Source of the DNA: Blasia pusilla
Taxonomy: Eukaryota; Marchantiophyta; Marchantiopsida; Blasiales
Direction of reading: 5' to 3'
NCBI GenBank assembly: GCA_050084515.1
Contig: CM114275.1
Coordinates: 3,534,001-3,598,000 of the forward strand
DNA: 64,000 bases
Shown here: positions 11,700-23,100 of the stretch, in pieces
Layout of the letters: every line of letters starts with the position of its first letter
How positions within the stretch are numbered: the stretch's first letter is position 1
Notes under the pieces: generated by a model
The model's database searches: none
What the model was told of the DNA's origin: nothing
The model's input: only the letters and a program-made list of their open reading frames with translations
Program-made: the position numbers and the translations under genes

Positions 11700-14508
11700 T
11701 CCCTCTCGGGTGACGGGTCAGGCAGGTTTAGGGTAGTTCGCCGGTCACTGTGCAGAACCGCACAGTGGTCACCGGTGTTCCAAAAGTCCACGCGGTTGTC
11801 CGAAGTCAGCCCTAGTAATTAGAGTTGCGGTCAGAGCACTGAGAGCGGATAGCTACTCTCCCGCTGAGCGAGCGTCGCTGTGAGTCACCGTGGCTCGGAT
11901 TCATTTAAGGACCCGGCGCGACGTCCGAGGGGGGGGGGACCTACTTTGCTCACCCAATCGATTCGATCGCGACGGGGGGTCCTTGTAGAGAGGTAATTTT
12001 AGCCTCGTGGGGGACAGGGTCTGTATCTGACGGACTCAGGACAAGGATGGAGAATAAAGTTAAGACGGACTTGGGGCAGAAGGTCACTATCAAAAGTGGA
12101 CCTTTGGGAATCAAGGTGCTATTTTTTCGATTGTGGGCTCTGTGGACCTCAGAAGGGTGGGTAACGATACTGACGTAATGCTGAGAGGAACCTTAAAGTA
12201 CCGACCATCCAGTCTAGTGGTATTATCTACCTTTCTATCACTAGTTAGTTGTAGTTATCCAGATTAGCTTTCCTATCCTCATACAGCTGGTCCTAAATCC
12301 GTTCTTCAGAGCGACGCTATCCGGAAATCCGTATATCCCTACTGGGGCCCACTTGATGCGGAGAGTGGGGTGCATGTATGCGCTTGGTATACATCATCCA
12401 TTTTCTCCAACTGCGTGGTGCTTTCCGTCATAGTCCGAAACAGCTAACTCACAGTCAGGCCTTCCGGTTGCAGTCGAAAACCGACCCCAGTTTCCTTTAT
12501 AAGGTATTCTTAATTTAAGATTATAACGAGCATTTCAGCGATCACGAGGGGCGCAAATTTTCTATCATAATATCTTTAATAAAAGAAAGCACTACAGATC
12601 ACGTGGAAAGTTTCGAGCCGACCATGAACAAGCCCAAAATGATTGTAGAACAAAGGGCACGATATTCGCACTCGCATATCATGTGGGCATCGGAATAAAA
12701 CTATAGTTTTCTTTTTCATAGAGGACATTCATTCCTATTCTCTTAGTATGTTCCATTAACACTCTAAAACTACATTTTTATATTTGTATGAAAACCCTGC
12801 TATGTATTCCTGCCAATGAATTTTTCAGCACGTCCCTTTACACATGATTATGTGTGTGTTCAAGGTATAGGGTCATATCGATTATATAACACTATCTATG
12901 CCTTGCTGATGTTCCGCTATGCTACACAACACTTACTTATCTTCGCTCAAAAATATTTGGTAATTATACGGTGATGACTATAATAAGCCCTTAGAGTTTC
13001 ACGTGTTTAACGTATAAACTATATGTCCTCCTCTTGTGCTACTAGTTGGCATAGTAAAGAATTCCAATCCCCCATCCCTTTCCATCCTCTTATTTGGCGG
13101 GAAAAAAAAGTCTGCCCATCCCCACCTAGTTATTTTTTATTGAAACTAAAACCTTTACTAGTCCTCCTATCACTTAATTCCCCATCCTAACAATAAGATT
13201 GTAAATCTTGTCTTCATTAAAAAAATTGTTATCCAACCTCTTCATTTTCCTTACATAAGGGACAGTTAGGGACCGTGCTATGCTTGTATCCCTATTCAAT
13301 AATTCAGGTTTCAATGTCACTCTCCTTACCAATCTCTATATATCATCCCAATTAACATGACCAAAAATATTTTTGAAAGAATAGTGACACATGTCGAGCA
13401 TAGGAGCAGCTACAAAAAATTGCATCCTCCAATTAGTATGTAGATTCCGAGTGGAGAGAATAAATCCTCCTTACCCCAAATGGATTCTAACCTCTCTTTC
13501 CTCCCACATTCACATAGTTCTCCTTCCTCCCCAAAGCACCACATTTACTGAAGTTTTCCTTCATACCTCTTGATCTAGAAACCTTGCACCCCTTCTTAAT
13601 ATTTTGGAAAAAAAGATCTACCATCTACTCCTAATCCCCTATGAACTATCAATGTATTAAAATAGTTTCCAGTCCCCGTCTAATCCCTTATGCACTCATC
13701 CTCTTGGTTTTAAACTTCCTTTTTCTTCCTTTATTCATTTGGTAAAAGCCTCCACTTCCACATCCTCATTTTGGAAAGGAAAAAATCTAATTTTTAAAAA
13801 AACAAATTCCCTCATTCCATTTCCCTATTTGGGAAAGCACTTCTTCCTCCCAAACCCCACATCATTTTTTAAGTGAAAAGCTTACCCTTCCTGTCTTAAA
13901 TTTCTTCTTAAGTTTAATTTTAACCAACTACTATGCAATCTGCCATTTAAAAAAAATTCCTAGTCCCAACTCACTTTGGAAAATAGTAAACTCTCCCAAC
14001 CCAATGCTACACGAATTCTCTAATCTCCTCGTTTTGAAGTAAGAAGAATCTCCTCCTTGTTAAATAACCTCCTCGTAACTAATATGTAAAATGGTCATAA
14101 AATTGAAGTGTTTGCTATTTTTTCTTCTAACTATATTTGCATTTTCCCATACAAGTATGTCTAGAGAGGCATGTGAAACTTGGGAAACATCCCATCTTTA
14201 CGAGACATGAACATCATGTCACAGACACTACATCATGTGATGTAACTAACACAAAAACATTATCAAAAAACACTACTCAATAATACCCGACTATGTCCCT
14301 CGCAAATAAGCTCTTTCTATTGAACTCTTGCTCATCTTTACAACTTTCTCATAGGTGATAGACAATTTTTTTTTAATCTCTATGGACTTAACTCCATGGT
14401 CAAGCTAGATCAATCAATGCAAAATATTCCTACCCATATTCTATAGAAAATTTGAGCTGATAGGCATGAGCCTCTCATCCAAAATTGTACATGTTTGTCC
14501 CCCTACAT
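11700..14508. other. Intergenic DNA without a supported gene
   Basis: The GC-rich part to about 12,550 resembles a decayed gene or element but shows no domain. From 12,550 the sequence is AT-rich and pyrimidine-biased on the plus strand, with no open frame of interest. Confidence 0.35.
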
Positions 14509-15240
14509 TGTCACGTCTTTTAGGATAGATCGGTGAGATCTAGTAGAGCGCCTTCGCAGTAGTGGAGGACAAGCTCAGGAGGTCGAGGATAACCTACTGA
14601 GGCCGCGAGAAACCTGAGAGAGCAAGTTTTCCCTTTGTTTCGGCTCATTTAGAGCCATATTGAGAAACTTACTATTTTAGGTAAGTACCATTTTGAGTAT
14701 ATGGTCGAATTTCTATTTTTGATACACTTCCGAAAAAAGATGTCCGATTCAAAATATTTTTTGACGTCGCCGTAGATCGTGAAGCTGAGCACGTTGCGCA
14801 ACAGAAAGTGCGTGATTTGGATTTGCAAGAAAAACGTTATGGTCAATCTTGCAAAAGTGCCATTGCCAGGCGATTTTTAGGGTTAAATTGTTCGAACCCT
14901 AAACGAGCCTCCGCGCTGGCGGTGGTCGTTGCCTTCATAGTCACTATCAACCGTCACTGTCAACGGTCCACCGTCATCGTCAACGGTCCATCGTCCACCG
15001 TCCACCGCCGCCGCCTCCTAGCGCTGCTCAGAGCCGTGTTCGACCGCTATCCACCCTTGGTTGCCATTGCCGCCATTACGAAGTGGAGGGTCTTCCACGA
15101 CGACCGTTGATTCTCTGACTTACGCCGCCACCACGTACTTTGTTTTGGCCGCCACCGTCATCGAAGTTTCGTAATCAACCTGTGATGGCAGGTGACCTCG
15201 GTTTATGGTGTTTGAGTTTTCTTTTCATGCTGCTATGTTG
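14509..15240 (+). repeat. Putative 5' LTR-like region of the methyltransferase retroelement
   Basis: The segment opens with TGTCACGTCTTTTAGG, a start common among plant Ty3 LTRs. At about 15,240 it reaches ATTGGTAGCTGCTCG, a poor match to an initiator-tRNA primer site (normally TGGTATCAGAGC). In between is a GC-rich repeat of CAACGGTCCACCGTC (about 14,950-15,010). The methyltransferase domain begins only about 120 bp later, so gag and protease are absent. No second LTR copy was found in the window to prove this, so the call is tentative. Confidence 0.3.
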
Positions 15241-15356
15241 TGATTGGTAGCTGCTCGACGACGATCGAGTACTGTGTCATGGCGCCCGTAGCCGCAACGC
15301 GCCGCCGATTGCCTCCCCGTGCTGCTCGTGGCCGTACCGTACCATCTCAATCACGG

Positions 15357-15900
15357 AGCCGCTCCTTCACTAAGGAGGATCGACACTGGGTTAGCTGCTG
15401 TTTTGTACGTTGGAGTGCGCATGCAACAGTAAGTATAAGTGGAGATTGATGATGTTGCGAGGCGCGCTTCACTTCACTATGTGGCCCAGTTACGCCTCCG
15501 TTTTCTTGACTTATTGTCTTCATCCGCCATTCAGGGTTACCAGAGTTCCCTACCGAGGGATATTTCATTGTTTGGGGCACAGGACTTGGAGCGGGTAGGG
15601 ACCATAGACTTTGTCATTTCTGGTTGGCCATATCATGGCCAATCGAGTGCAGGATGGGGTAGCGGATTTGTTGACTCTCGGTCCAGGTTATTTTGGGAGA
15701 TGATGCGGATCTTGCAACACTTGCAAGAGCACCAGTCTTGTCCTCCAGCATACATTCTGGAGAATGTACCAATTTTGGGCGATTCGAGGTCCCATGTGGT
15801 GACGAGTGCACATCAGGTGCGCGCATGGATCGGCCCAACAGTTTTTTTGGATGTGGCGAGTGTGAGTTCACGAGCATATCACCTCGTGTGGTACCAAGTT
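15357..15900 (+). pseudogene. C5-cytosine DNA methyltransferase domain, N-terminal half (retroelement-borne)
   Basis: Family members transfer a methyl group from S-adenosylmethionine to cytosine C5. Motifs appear in order. The cofactor loop is degenerate (IDTGLAAVL, about 15,379-15,405). An acidic motif EIDDVARRA follows at 15,442. Motif IV is DFVISGWPYHG (15,610-15,640), with tyrosine TAT at 15,631-15,633 where the catalytic cysteine of the PC dipeptide should be. Next come DSRSRLFWEMMRIL (about 15,680), motif VI LENVP (15,757-15,771) and motif VIII SRAYHLVWY (about 15,870). Two in-frame stops (TAA, TAA) precede the motif-II block. The domain breaks off at the W-W block near 15,900 and resumes at 18,602. 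A Ty3 reverse transcriptase follows downstream, so this belongs to a mobile element and not a host methylase. The copy is catalytically dead. Confidence 0.8.
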
Positions 15901-16380
15901 GATCCCAGGGCCCCTTGGCCAGAAAATCGATGCGGGGATCGGGATCTCATGGCGACCCCTTGGCCGATGAATTGTCCCTCCCGCTCTTCTTTCGGGGAAT
16001 GGTCCAGGCTTCCCTTCTTCTTGAGTCTCGGGCGGGCCGAGAGCCCAAGGCCCCTTGGCCCGAGAGACGACGCGGACCGAGATCCCATGGTGACCCCTTG
16101 GCCGATGATTTGTCCCTCCCGCTCTTCTTCCGGGGAAAGGTCCAGGCTCCCCTTCTTCTTGAGTCTCAGGTGGGCCGAGAGCCCAAGGCTCCTTGGCCCA
16201 AGAGTCGACGCGGGCCGAGATCCCATGGCGCACCCCTTAGGCCGAGATTCGGCCTCATGTCTCCCGCTCTTCTTCCGGGAAATCCGGAATGGTCCACGCT
16301 TCCCTTCGCGCCCCCCTCCCCCCCCACCCAGCGGAGTTCGGGGCCCCGAGATCCCATGGCCCCTTGGCAGAGAAACAGAG
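15901..16380 (+). repeat. Tandem repeat I, about 138-bp unit
   Basis: At least three GC-rich copies start near 15,943, 16,081 and 16,219. They are marked by GATCCCATGG, then CCCCTTGGCCGATGA, then CCCGCTCTTCTTCCGG and GGTCCAGGCTTCCC. This is the first of four successive repeat families filling the insert inside the methyltransferase. Long overlapping open frames on both strands (15,439-16,691 plus; 15,868-16,531 minus) result from composition plus periodicity divisible by three, not from coding. Confidence 0.85.
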
Positions 16381-16599
16381 CGCGGATCGATCGAGGTCGC
16401 CGCGGAGACGGGCGCCCGCCTCTCTCGGGAGGTCTAGGCTTCGTGCAGTCACGGTCTCCCCTGGATCGCGAGTACAAGGGTCTCGGCCTCGGAGGGTCCA
16501 GGCTGCTGCCGCGCGTGCGACCCCGGGTCAAAGCTCGGGCGGAGGTTCACTTCACTGGTCGCGCGGTCCTAGTCAAGGGCTCAAGCCCGTGGCGTGGCG

Positions 16600-17300
16600 G
16601 GGCAGGGGTCCACGCTGCACCACCTAGCCGCGGAACTCGTGGGACCGCAAGGGGTCGGACATGGGGCGAGCCGGCCAACCGCGGCGTGTAGGAAGGGGTC
16701 TAGGGTTGCACCACCTAGCCGTGGAACTCGGGTGGGACCGCCAGGGCTCAAACTTGGGGCGAGCCGCCCGACCACAGGGTGGGGGGTAGGGGTCCAGGCT
16801 GCACCACCTAGCCTTGGAACTCGGGCGGGACCGCAAGGGTGTTGGACATGGGGCGAGTCGCCCGACCGCGGCGTGGAGGAAGGGATCCAGGCTGCACCAC
16901 CAAGCCGCGGAACTCGGGTGGGACCGCGAGGGCTCAGACTTGGGCCGAGCTGCCCGACCGCAGCGTGGGGGAAGGGGTCCAGGCTGCACCACCTAGCCTC
17001 GGAAGTCGGGCGCCAGGGAAGGAGGTCCAGGTTGTGCCTAGTCACGGGGTTCGATGGGAGTCCCAATCGAGAGTGAACCCCCAAGGATGGTCCTGCCTAC
17101 GGCCCACTCGGGGGGGAGCCCGGCTGCAACATCCCCCCGCCCCCTGAACTCAGGAAGCGAACCGCCCGCCCGCGGCGTGGAGGAAGGGGTCCAGGCTGCG
17201 ACTAGCCACGAGACTCGGGCGGCACCGCGAGAAAGGTCTGGGCCGGCGGCTGGAGGAAAAGTGGTCCAGGTTGCGCATACTCACGGGGTTCAAAGGCGAA
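16600..17300 (+). repeat. Tandem repeat II, about 94-bp unit
   Basis: Well-matched copies begin near 16,608, 16,698, 16,792, 16,886 and 16,978, each with GTCCAGGCTGCACCACCTAG followed by CGGAACTCGGG and GGACCGC. More diverged copies follow to about 17,300. The array is very GC-rich. Frames through it on either strand are repeat artefacts. Confidence 0.85.
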
Positions 17301-17479
17301 ATCCGCGGGAGCGACCCTTGGACCCATGCCGAGCAAGGGTCGTGGGCTCGAGGCTGGGTCGGGGCCGCCAACGTGCGCAAGAAGCTCCGCGTGGATGACC
17401 CCTAAACCCAACCCCCGAGCACGCCCGAGAGGAGGCAATTGGCGGGCCGCCACGGAGGGATTCTTCCCTCGCCCATCAC

Positions 17480-18180
17480 GGATGTGCCTTTGTTGTCCGC
17501 GCCCTTTCTTTCCTTTCTCCGATTTTCCTTTTTCCCGCTTCGTCCTTTCCTCGTCGATCTTCCCCCTCTTCCAAGGGGATGGGCCCTTTTCGTTCTTCGT
17601 GCGTGCGCTTTTGTTCCCCCCACCCCCTCTCTGTCTTTTAATTTTTATTTTTGATCCTTGTCCGTCCTCCCCCTCTTTCAAGCCGATGGGCCCTTTTTGT
17701 TCCTCCCGGGTGCGTTTTTGTTTTCTTCCCTCTTTCTTCTGATTTTCCATACTTCTTCTCTCTCTTCTTTTTTTCAAAATTTTTTTGATGCTCTGTCTGT
17801 CTCCCCCCTCTTTCTAGCCGATGGGCCCTTTTTGTTCTTCCCGGGTGACTTTTTTGTTTTTTTCCCTCTTTGATTTGATTTTTGGTACTTCTTCTCTCTT
17901 CTTCTTTTTTCCCCCCCTCACTGTTTTTTTTTATCGTGCCTCTTTCAAGCCGATGGGCCCTTTTTGTTCTTCCCGGGTGCGTTTTTGTTTTGTCCTTCTT
18001 TGATTTGATTTTTGGTACTTCTTCTCTCTTCTTCTTTTTCCCCCCCTCTCCATTTTTTATTTTTGATCCTGCCTCTTTCAAGCGGATGGGCCCTTTTTGT
18101 TCTTCATGGGTGCGTTCTCGTTTTCCCCTCTTTGTTTTGATTTTTGGTACTTCTTCTCTCTTTCTTTTTTCATAAATTTC
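17480..18180 (+). repeat. Tandem repeat III, about 133-bp pyrimidine-rich unit
   Basis: The core GATGGGCCCTTTTTGTTCTT recurs at about 17,578, 17,685, 17,819, 17,952 and 18,086. The last intervals are close to 133-134 bp. The plus strand is almost pure pyrimidine between cores, a strong strand asymmetry. The lysine- and arginine-rich minus-strand frames here are translations of this bias. Confidence 0.85.
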
Positions 18181-18189
18181 AACTCTTGA

Positions 18190-18570
18190 GGAGGAGAATT
18201 CTTATTCCCTCTCCTTTATTTTTCTTTGGGTGGTCCCCCGTTATGCACAGGGGACTCCTTGTGGATCAAAGGACGAGTATTCTTCATTTCTCTTGGATTA
18301 TTTTTCTTGGTTGCCCCCCCCGTTTCAGTACTCGACTCCCCGACGATGAGCATTCTTCTTTTTCTCCTCGTCCTTGCTTGTTGTTTAGCTCTGATTTCCC
18401 ATCACCCCCCCGTTTGTGTGGTACCGGACTCCTCGGATCAATGATGGGCATTCTTCTTTTCTCTTCCTCTGTCGAAATTTTTTGGTTGTCATTCGATGGG
18501 CCCTCCCCTTCACGGCGTCGGACTCCTTGTGGCCGTGTTGTGTCATGGATCGAATGAACCTTTCTTTGTG
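18190..18570 (+). repeat. Tandem repeat IV, about 90-bp unit
   Basis: Four diverged copies are marked by GGACTCCTCGGATCAATGAT-like sequence followed by GCATTCTTCTTTTCTC and then a C-run (CCCCCCCGTTT), at about 18,250, 18,325, 18,428 and 18,520. The last copy runs up to the point where the methyltransferase resumes. Confidence 0.7.
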
Positions 18571-18601
18571 TTGTTTGTTTCTCCCTCCATTCCGGGAGGG
18601 G

Positions 18602-19700
18602 CGGGATGAACTTTGGTGGATCAAGTTTGCACCGCACAAGGTGTTACGGAGGGCATATGTGAGAGTGGAGCGCCCCTCTGATTTGTTGGTGGATTCTATA
18701 TTGGATCCGGGCTGTCGTACACAGGTAGTGAGGCACAATAATCGACCGCCGTTGACTGTGATCAACAAGATTGGCATGCCACGGGCAGTCTTTCCCACAT
18801 TGGTGAGTTTTCCCGCTTTTTATGCATTCAAGGAGGCCGGATCTTGCTTGGTTTGGGATGAACACGTACAGAGGTTGGTGGAGCCCAACACCGATGAGCG
18901 AGAGCAAGCGATGGGATTCCCCACATGAGCGACCGTAGTACCGTCACTATCAAAGGCATCACGATGTCATGTCTTGGGTCAGGCGATGGACTTTAACTGC
19001 TTGACATGGATTTTCAGCTTAGGAGTAGCTGAGGAGCCTCGTTTAAGGATGCGACAGATCACAACATTTGCGTTGGTGAGCCCCACGCCTACCGAGACGG
19101 TGGCTGGGGGCGAGACCCGAGGAGATCAATACACCAAGGATGATTGGGAGAGACACCCTTGGACTTCTTGGGATGTTTTGCAGGTACGCCAAGAGATGGT
19201 AGCCACAACATCAAGTGTGGTTGTGGGTACTGCAAATGGAGATCCAATTTTGCACTTGGTTGTGGGGGAACAGTCGAGTTTTGTTGTCTGAGACGAGGTT
19301 GCACCATAGCAACCATCAACACCCGTGCCGGAAAGTCCTACTTTAGTCACGATGGAGACTTGGGAGCCACATATGGGCCCTAAGTTGATAGGAGGAAAGC
19401 TGCGCCAGATACATCAATTCCTTAGGAGTTATAGGAGTTGTTTTGCAATCAGCATGCATGATTTGGGTACGTTGAAGGGTCCAGGGATCCGCATTGAGTT
19501 GTCAAGCGACACGCCGATCTTCCGACAACCCTACAGATACAGTGACATGGAGAGGGCTCTGATTCAAAGTAGGAGCAAGACTAGTGGAGATGTCGCATGG
19601 GGAGTATGCATCTGCCACTGTCATGCCCGCTAAGAAGGATGTGCATGGCAATTGGACGGATAGGCGGATGTGTGGAGATTACCGACCTATCAATCGGTAG
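18602..19700 (+). pseudogene. Methyltransferase C-half fused to truncated Ty3/Gypsy reverse transcriptase
   Basis: The methyltransferase resumes with LWWIKFAPHKVLRRAY (18,610) and continues through the target-recognition part: NRPPLTVINKIGMPRAVFPTL at 18,739, then KEAGSCLVWD, then DEREQAMGFP at 18,894. A TGA lies at 18,926. The frame then runs into motif X (LGQAMDFNCLTW, about 18,974). After a degenerate linker comes the N-terminal part of a Ty3 reverse transcriptase: FAISMHDLGTLKGPGIRIEL near 19,445, PIFRQPYRYSDMERALIQ near 19,515, and after a frameshift GEYASATVMPAKKDV and MCGDYRPINR (19,595-19,700). It ends there, before the YxDD active site, so ribonuclease H and integrase are lost. The order methyltransferase then reverse transcriptase shows one polyprotein. 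Several stops and frameshifts make this copy dead. Confidence 0.8.
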
Positions 19701-19854
19701 ACGATTCTAACACCCCTGCAGTTTGCCTACTTGGACCCCTAGATGACAAGAGTCGTCGAGAATTTCTCTGAATGTCAGGGAAGGACTGATGGGCTACACA
19801 GAGACAATGCACCTGGTAAGTGTAAAGCAAAAGAGGTGTATCTGCAGGTGCCCA

Positions 19855-20110
19855 TGTCTTCTGAGGCTTCCCTTTCTCCGACTCCTCTGCTTCGTCCTCT
19901 TCATCTTCTTCATCTTCTTCATCATCACTTTCGTTCTCACTCCCACTGTCCACAGAGAACTATGAGCTAGGAGTCCCCAGTGATGGCGAGCTTTCATTTT
20001 CTCCCAGTGAAACCCCATTTCCTACTATTACTTGTCCGTCATCACTCATCTTACGATACTCAAGTTTGGGAGGACGCCCTGCATAAAGAGAAGCAAACAT
20101 TGGTATCTCA
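19855..20110 (-). pseudogene. Acidic protein fragment, unrecognised
   Basis: On the minus strand a frame from about 20,104 reads MNVEIPMFASLYAGRPPKLEY, then DDGQVIVGNGVSLGENESS, then an in-frame TAG near 19,964, and then an acidic tract (SGSENESDDEEDEEDEEDEAEE). Downstream it decays. The non-repetitive first half looks like real protein sequence. I could not assign a family; the N-terminal part of a transposable-element protein or a host exon are both possible. Confidence 0.4.
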
Positions 20111-20119
20111 ACATTCATT

Positions 20120-23100
20120 GGGTTAGGTGAGTAAGAAGAGGATTCAAATGAAGAAAGTTTAGAATGATGGGGAAAGGGTTTAGGGTTTTTAGGCCTAAGA
20201 AAATTAATAAATAAATGATTAGAGAGATATCATTTTAAATTTTATTTAATTATATTATTATTCAGAAAAATATATTACCATATGATAAAAGAATTTATTT
20301 TCTTAGGAAAAATTCAAAGGAATTTGTTTCTTAATGTAGATATTTTTTTTCCTTTTCTCCTATATGGAGTGCCTCTTAAATAGTGAATTTTTTAAACTAA
20401 TAACTTAAGAAATGTAATATTAAGCACACTTAAAGCTCTAAAAAGCCCATTCTTGTAGAAAACATAATGCAAAATTAATAAGGTTCCTTTTTGGGTTAGA
20501 GATTCCATCTAAATAAATATTCTTCCAATTAAAGTAATTAATGAAATAATTCCTATTTTTCAATATTATTTGAGTTAGAGGCTAAGTGTTATAGAGTCCA
20601 AAATCTACTCATCCTAATTTGCTCCATCAAGAGCTCTAGACCTTAAGACTTGCAAACACAAGATTTGGTTTAGGTCTTGGAGACCCCAACTAGTCACACG
20701 TTTTGTAGGTTGCATCTTGGATTTATGCCGAGCGGTAATTGATTTTTAGTCTTCCTAGGTGTGTAGCGATTCCTTAGGATGGCCCCAATACTAGCCCTTA
20801 ATTGTTCGCCTAATATCGCTCTCCTAAGTTGGAATGCGGAGGCTCATCCCTCAAGGTGCATCTGAATAGTTCCTTAGCTTACAACCTGAAACACGAGATG
20901 GGGATTTTTCCATCGTCGTTGAGGGCGAATGGGAAGAAACTTCAGGCTACCGTCATAGGGAACAAGTTGTCACCATTACATGCTACAATAAGACCCTCAT
21001 CCTCCCCCATGGCCTGGAAATGAATAGCCCTAATAAACTTTTTCAAGAAAAAATCACAAATCAATAGGATGCCTCATTATTTATCTAGATAAAATTTACC
21101 CAAAACACGAAGGCAGAAATAAGTGAGGTTTGTAGTGAATTGAGGGACAAATAGATGATTTTTAATGCATTTCAATTCACATGGTCACCAAAGGCACATG
21201 GAGAGGGAGAGAATAACAGGCATGCAGATGGGAACTGGGTACTTCATAAGAGGAGAGGAGAATAAAGTAACGAACCTAAGAGGAGAGGAGAATAAAATAA
21301 CGAAGTCTCAAGACCCAGCAAGAAGCTTTGGAACGACAACGAAGCTGTGTCTATGAAGTGCTTTGCTCTATAACGAACCATAACGAAGCATGAAGAAGAA
21401 AAGAAAGAAGTACTTTGCTCTTGTACGAAGCACGAAGAACGAAGCACCTAGAACAAGAACAAAGAATGGAGCGCTTCGTCTTCAGATCAGGAGAAAGAGC
21501 TTCGTCCTCAAGCGAAGCAAAAGAGGTCCAGACTTAGCAGCGAAGCGAAGCTAAGATTGACAGTGATTTCAAGCGACACATAGTTAGAACAGTTAGAATA
21601 GGAAAAGACGCAACCCTTTGTATCAACTTGGTAGTTATGACAGTTTTGTTCTGCGGATTCATAGGGATCATAGGAAAAGCAAAGAGCACCATAGATCTAG
21701 GTAGTTACAAATGTTGAAGAGACACCATCTTCATAAAAAACGCTTCGAATCTTTGGATCACTCCTCCTTCAGAGAGTATTTAAGAAGCATAGAAGTAGCT
21801 ATCATTATCATTCTCTTACGATGTCCTCATGTTGTAGGAATGGTCCGAGCAAGGGAGTAGTACCCTCTTGAGCTTGTATACACTTTGAAGCTTTCTCATT
21901 CTTGATGGAGTAGTAAAGCAATCATTCTTTCATTCTGATGTGCGATGCTTATGTCTGAGTATTCTTTTTGGGTCTGCAGAGTGAAGAGTGAATCAGGAGA
22001 ACATTTCTCATCAATGGAATAATCAACATAAAGTTGTAGGAAATCTGTTTGACAGAGAGTAGCCTGCCGAGACAGATTGAGTTCCGAAAGTAGGAGAAGC
22101 CAGCTTCCATGTTGAGGTCTCTATGAGGTTTCTTGATATTGAGAGGAAATCTACCTGAACATGCTGTCAACTCCACTAGAGAGAATTGAGAAAAGAAACT
22201 TTGGTACTAAGAAAGATTTGAAGATATTGATAAGACATTGAATATAAATCATACACATTTAAATACAACTATTACAACAGAATTGTAATTTCGAACTCTC
22301 TTTTCATCAAACAATGATCCTCTTGGGGATCGAACTTATTAAACGATTGTAAAATAGAAACTCTTGTACATTACAATTGGTAAGGAGAGTGAAGTTATTA
22401 ATAAGGACCTTGCATCGCGTTCTAACTAGTAGTTAAAAAATAACTAAATCTCCTTGCCTTAAAATTTCTCACAACTAATTAAGAAGCAAAACTACCGTTT
22501 CCAATGGTAAAATATCGGCAACATCAAAATCAAGGCTCGGATAATTACTTCTTACATGCCCGGGAATTTGCGAATTCTCATCGGAAATTTGCATATTTTA
22601 CAAAGAAATCTCGTATTTGGAGTGTGAGATTTTCCTAAACTTTAGAATCAGGTTTGGATCTCTGTCACTTATCATGATAATTGGGGGCGTCCAAAACTAA
22701 TTACCAAATCCGGCTTTCATTATTTTTATTTTATCATAAATAAAATCAAAACCCAAAATTACCGTTTCTAACCCTGCTCTAATTTTCTTCATGATAAAAT
22801 CAGAATAGGGTTGGGGCAGACTACTACTATTGCCCCAACCCAATTACTCAAGGACGGAACTTAGTACTAATTTATTTAATCTTATCAAATTGTCACGCCG
22901 GCACGGATTAAAACATCACAAGCATCACTCCGTTAACATCTTACTCATCATAAATACAATCAGAAAAATGAAAACCGGATTCGATAACTAGTTTCCAACG
23001 CCCTCTTCCACTTATTGCGCAAAGTCACCGAGATCCAAACCAGATTCTACATCCATCCCCCCAACTGACCACCGACCGATATGGGGAGCCTCCGTTTGGG

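Noticed and set aside
15439-16691. 332- and 258-codon frames read as one protein past 15,900
   Set aside because: Only the part before about 15,900 is methyltransferase. The rest is the 138-bp tandem repeat, whose period is a multiple of three and keeps several frames open.
17202-18081. Lysine/arginine-rich minus-strand frames (191 and 147 codons)
   Set aside because: They are the complement of pyrimidine-rich tandem repeat III and change frame content with each repeat. No domain is present.
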